Shown piece by piece: positions 12,211-14,641 of a DNA stretch of 14,641 nt (its first letter is position 1; each line of letters starts with the position of its first letter). The notes below the pieces were generated by a model. The model made no database searches and was not told the origin of the DNA. It was given only the letters and a program-made list of their open reading frames with translations. Source of the DNA: UBA7239 sp035430165 (GTDB lineage: Bacteria > Pseudomonadota > Gammaproteobacteria > Pseudomonadales > UBA7239); contig DAOMGE010000055.1 of assembly GCA_035430165.1 (NCBI GenBank), positions 1-14,641 on the forward strand. Direction: 5' to 3'. The position numbers and the translations under genes are program-made.

Positions 12211-14409
12211 ATGACAACTGCTACTTGCCAAACCCACACTGCTATCTGCCGGGTGTGTACCGCGCTCTGCCCGATACTGGTTGAAACAGAAAATGGCGTG
12301 GTGACTCGTGTCTTTGGCGATCCCGACAATAGCTTGTACCAGGGCTATACCTGTCCGAAAGGGCGTGCGCTCCCCGAACAACATAACAGTCCGAAGCGTT
12401 TGCTTCACACGCAAAAACGTCAAGCCGATGGGCGTTTTACTGCTGTAAGCGGCGAACAGGCGATGGATGACATCGCAGCAAAAGTGCAATCGCTGATTGC
12501 GCAGTACGGCCCGCGTTCTATTGCCATGTACACCGGCACGTCATCATTTCCGTATCCAACCAGTCCCTCCATGGCCAATGCCTGGTTACGCGGCATTCAA
12601 TCACCGATGTTCTTTACATCGGGTACCGTAGATCAACCGGGAAAACATGTCGCGATGGCTTTGCACGGCACCTGGGAAGCGGGTGAAAATGTTTTTGAAG
12701 AAGCTGACGTGTTTATGCTGGTGGGATTGAATCCTGTCATTGCGAAATCCACGGGTATTCCCACGCAAAATCCCGGACAGAAATTGAAAGATGCTGTTGA
12801 ACGCGGCATGAAGCTGATTGTGATTGATCCGCGCCGCACGGAAACGGCAAAAAAAGCGCATATCCATTTGCCGGTGCGCCCTGGAGAAGATGCTGTGCTG
12901 TTGGCTGGCATGATCCGCATCATTATTGATGAGCGTTTGTATGACGCAGATTTCCTGATGCACAACGCAGAAGGATTTGATGCCTTGGCTGCGGCTGTCC
13001 AGTCTTTCACGCCGGATTACGTTGCATCGCGTGCGGGTATAGCAAAGGATGATCTGCTGGCAGCGGCACGCACGTTTGCGCAAGGCAAACGCGGTGCGGC
13101 GGTATGTGGCACGGGCCCGAATATGTCGCCACAAGGCACGCTCAATGAATATCTGGCGTTGTGCCTGAATACTTTATGTGGCCGCTGGAATCGTGCCGGG
13201 GATCGTGTGGTGCGGCCGAATGTGTTGATGCCGGCTTTTACGCCGCGCGCACAGTCGGATAAACCGGTTAAAGCATCGGGCTACGGTGAAAAACTGCGCA
13301 TAAAAAATCTGACGGATGCCGCCTGTGGTTTGCCGACTACTGTTTTACCGGATGAAATCCTGCTGGAAGGGGAAGGGCAGGTGAAAGCGCTGTTTGTGGT
13401 CGGTGGCAACCCGATGATGGCATGGCCCGATCAGGAAAAAACGTTCAAGGCGTTGTCGCAACTGGAATTGCTGGTGACGATTGATCCGTTCATGTCAGCG
13501 ACTGCAGAACTCGCCCATTACGTGATCGCACCAAAGTTGTCGCTGGAAACACCCGGTATGACCTTGCCTTACGAATTGCTGAAATTCTTTGGTCCGGGTA
13601 TGGGATATGCGCTTCCGTATGCGCAATACGCCGAGCGCGTCGTGGAGCCGCCTGCGAATGCTGATGTGATGGAAGAATGGGAATTTTTCTATGGATTGGC
13701 GCAGCGTATGAATGTGCCGCTGTGGTATGTGGTGTATTACGGTTGGGGCCGGCACATGGAATCCCCACCGGATTTTTTTGAAATTGATTTACACAACAAA
13801 CCGACCACCGAACAATTGTACGAACGCATGTTGCAGCGGGCGCGTGTGCCATTGGATGAAGTGAAGCGTTATCCACACGGCCATGTGTTTGATCTGGGTG
13901 ATTTGCGCGTGCAACCGCGCGCAGAGGATTGCACGTGGCGTTTGCAAATCGGCGTGGAAACGATGATGTCGCAATTAACCGGTCTGTTGCAGCGCGATGT
14001 GTCTGCGCCGGAGTGGAGTGCAGAACTGCCGTTGTATCTCATCAGTCGCCGTTTGAATCATGTGATCAACTCTTCGGGTCGGGAACTGGAATCGTTGCAT
14101 AAGCACCAACCGTATAACCCGGCGTTCATGCATTCTGCACTCATGCAGAAACTGGATGTAGCTGAAGCGCAGAAAATCGTGATTACGTCAGCTTATGGCA
14201 ACATTGAAGGCATAGCGCATGCAGATGACAGCTTGCGTGCCGATGTCATTTCCATGAGTCACGCGTTCGGTGGTAACCCCGGCAAGGAGCTCGCGGTTGA
14301 GGAACACGGCAGCAATACGTCGCGTCTGGTGAGTGCTGATGCGGAGTGTGATGCTGTCACCAATATGCCGCGCATGTCGGCGATTCCTGTGCGCGTCGAG
14401 CGGCTGTAA
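12211..14409 (+). CDS. Molybdopterin (bis-MGD) oxidoreductase with N-terminal 4Fe-4S cluster
   Basis: 732 residues. The N-terminal cluster motif is C13-x2-C16-x3-C20-x27-C48, then CPKG. VIDPRRTETA marks the first pterin-binding region, and CGTGPNMSPQG and GGNPMMAWPDQ lie in the middle. From about residue 607 (LYLISRR) the C-terminal dinucleotide-binding domain runs to the end, with HAFGGNPG near 683-690 and the family-typical ending MSAIPVRVERL. No twin-arginine signal is present, so it should be cytoplasmic. The likely metal-ligand region, by position, is FFTSGTVDQPGK, which has neither cysteine nor selenocysteine; serine or aspartate ligation is possible but not provable here. No iron-sulfur or cytochrome partner gene is adjacent. 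Roles such as hydroxylation or hydration of the substrate are speculative. The ribosome site is weak (TGGA, about 9 bases upstream). Confidence 0.88.
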   Translation: MTTATCQTHTAICRVCTALCPILVETENGVVTRVFGDPDNSLYQGYTCPKGRALPEQHNSPKRLLHTQKRQADGRFTAVSGEQAMDDIAAKVQSLIAQYGPRSIAMYTGTSSFPYPTSPSMANAWLRGIQSPMFFTSGTVDQPGKHVAMALHGTWEAGENVFEEADVFMLVGLNPVIAKSTGIPTQNPGQKLKDAVERGMKLIVIDPRRTETAKKAHIHLPVRPGEDAVLLAGMIRIIIDERLYDADFLMHNAEGFDALAAAVQSFTPDYVASRAGIAKDDLLAAARTFAQGKRGAAVCGTGPNMSPQGTLNEYLALCLNTLCGRWNRAGDRVVRPNVLMPAFTPRAQSDKPVKASGYGEKLRIKNLTDAACGLPTTVLPDEILLEGEGQVKALFVVGGNPMMAWPDQEKTFKALSQLELLVTIDPFMSATAELAHYVIAPKLSLETPGMTLPYELLKFFGPGMGYALPYAQYAERVVEPPANADVMEEWEFFYGLAQRMNVPLWYVVYYGWGRHMESPPDFFEIDLHNKPTTEQLYERMLQRARVPLDEVKRYPHGHVFDLGDLRVQPRAEDCTWRLQIGVETMMSQLTGLLQRDVSAPEWSAELPLYLISRRLNHVINSSGRELESLHKHQPYNPAFMHSALMQKLDVAEAQKIVITSAYGNIEGIAHADDSLRADVISMSHAFGGNPGKELAVEEHGSNTSRLVSADAECDAVTNMPRMSAIPVRVERL

Positions 14410-14426
14410 TGGCGGCTGTCCTGTTG

Positions 14427-14641
14427 TTACTGCCTGTTCCATGCGTGCAGCATGTCGATCAGTGCCCGTTCGTTGGCTAGAACCTCATCGGCATATTGCA
14501 GTGCCTGTTCTACGTCATAGCGCACTTCGGTTTGTTGATCGGCGGTGTATTCAAACCACTTGCCGTCCATCATCAGTGAGCGCGCGGTCTTTTTGCTGTT
14601 GACCGCTTCGCGAAATTTTTCCACTGCGCCTTGTTCAGAGG
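14427..14641 (-). CDS. 3' end of an unrecognised gene, cut by the right edge
   Basis: The minus-strand frame is open from the window edge to a TAA at 14427-14429, giving at least 71 C-terminal residues. A GTG at 14624 could be read as a start, but the frame continues upstream past it without a stop, so this is more likely the tail of a longer protein. The visible part is charged, with two probable helices, and includes KWFEYTADQQTEV and ERALIDMLHAW. I do not recognise the family. It converges on the molybdoenzyme gene with only 17 bp between the stop codons and no visible terminator, so it belongs to a different transcription unit. Confidence 0.5.
   Translation of the reverse strand, partial: SEQGAVEKFREAVNSKKTARSLMMDGKWFEYTADQQTEVRYDVEQALQYADEVLANERALIDMLHAWNRQ

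Overview
The window looks like accessory catabolic DNA from a Gram-negative bacterium. A proteobacterium, perhaps an environmental gammaproteobacterium, is my best guess from the gene families, the moderate GC content (judged by eye) and the AGGAG-type ribosome sites; nothing in the window fixes the taxon. It holds 13 complete protein genes and one partial gene, densely packed. No stretch over 300 bases lacks a gene. I see no tRNA, rRNA, CRISPR array, insertion sequence or phage gene.

Layout. Two gene sets diverge from a 105-bp regulatory gap (5811-5915). Leftward on the minus strand, in transcription order: GMC-family FAD alcohol dehydrogenase (5810-4221), luciferase-like flavin oxidoreductase (4210-3326), AhpD/carboxymuconolactone-decarboxylase-like protein (3326-2742), HSL-type esterase (2683-1739), lipid-transfer-type thiolase-like enzyme (1730-486) and its DUF35 zinc-ribbon/OB partner (469-8). 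Rightward: TetR regulator (5916-6533), Baeyer-Villiger-type monooxygenase (6536-8017), a 71-bp cloverleaf palindromic repeat (8021-8091), two different acyl-CoA dehydrogenase subunits (8123-9310, 9323-10456), a phytanoyl-CoA-dioxygenase-like enzyme (10474-11358), an FkbM-type methyltransferase (11372-12190) and a molybdopterin oxidoreductase (12211-14409). The 3' end of an unrecognised minus-strand gene enters at the right edge.

How they may work together (inference). The parts match degradation of a terpenoid, steroid side chain or branched/cyclic ketone. The monooxygenase would turn a ketone into an ester or lactone, the esterase would open it, and the GMC enzyme would oxidise the alcohol. 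After CoA activation by a ligase encoded elsewhere, the two-subunit acyl-CoA dehydrogenase would make an enoyl-CoA. After hydration, the thiolase-like/DUF35 pair would cleave the chain in a retro-aldol or thiolytic step, as in steroid side-chain degradation. The dioxygenase, molybdoenzyme and luciferase-like enzyme may open a hindered carbon. The FkbM methyltransferase has no obvious place.

Regulation. The divergent gap carries a perfect 14-bp palindrome (5859-5872) that overlaps the -10 of a plausible leftward promoter. The TetR protein probably binds it and controls both arms. Other points of interest are the complementary catalytic residues of the two dehydrogenase subunits, and a strong hairpin that holds a stop codon in its loop and buries the next gene's ribosome-binding region.
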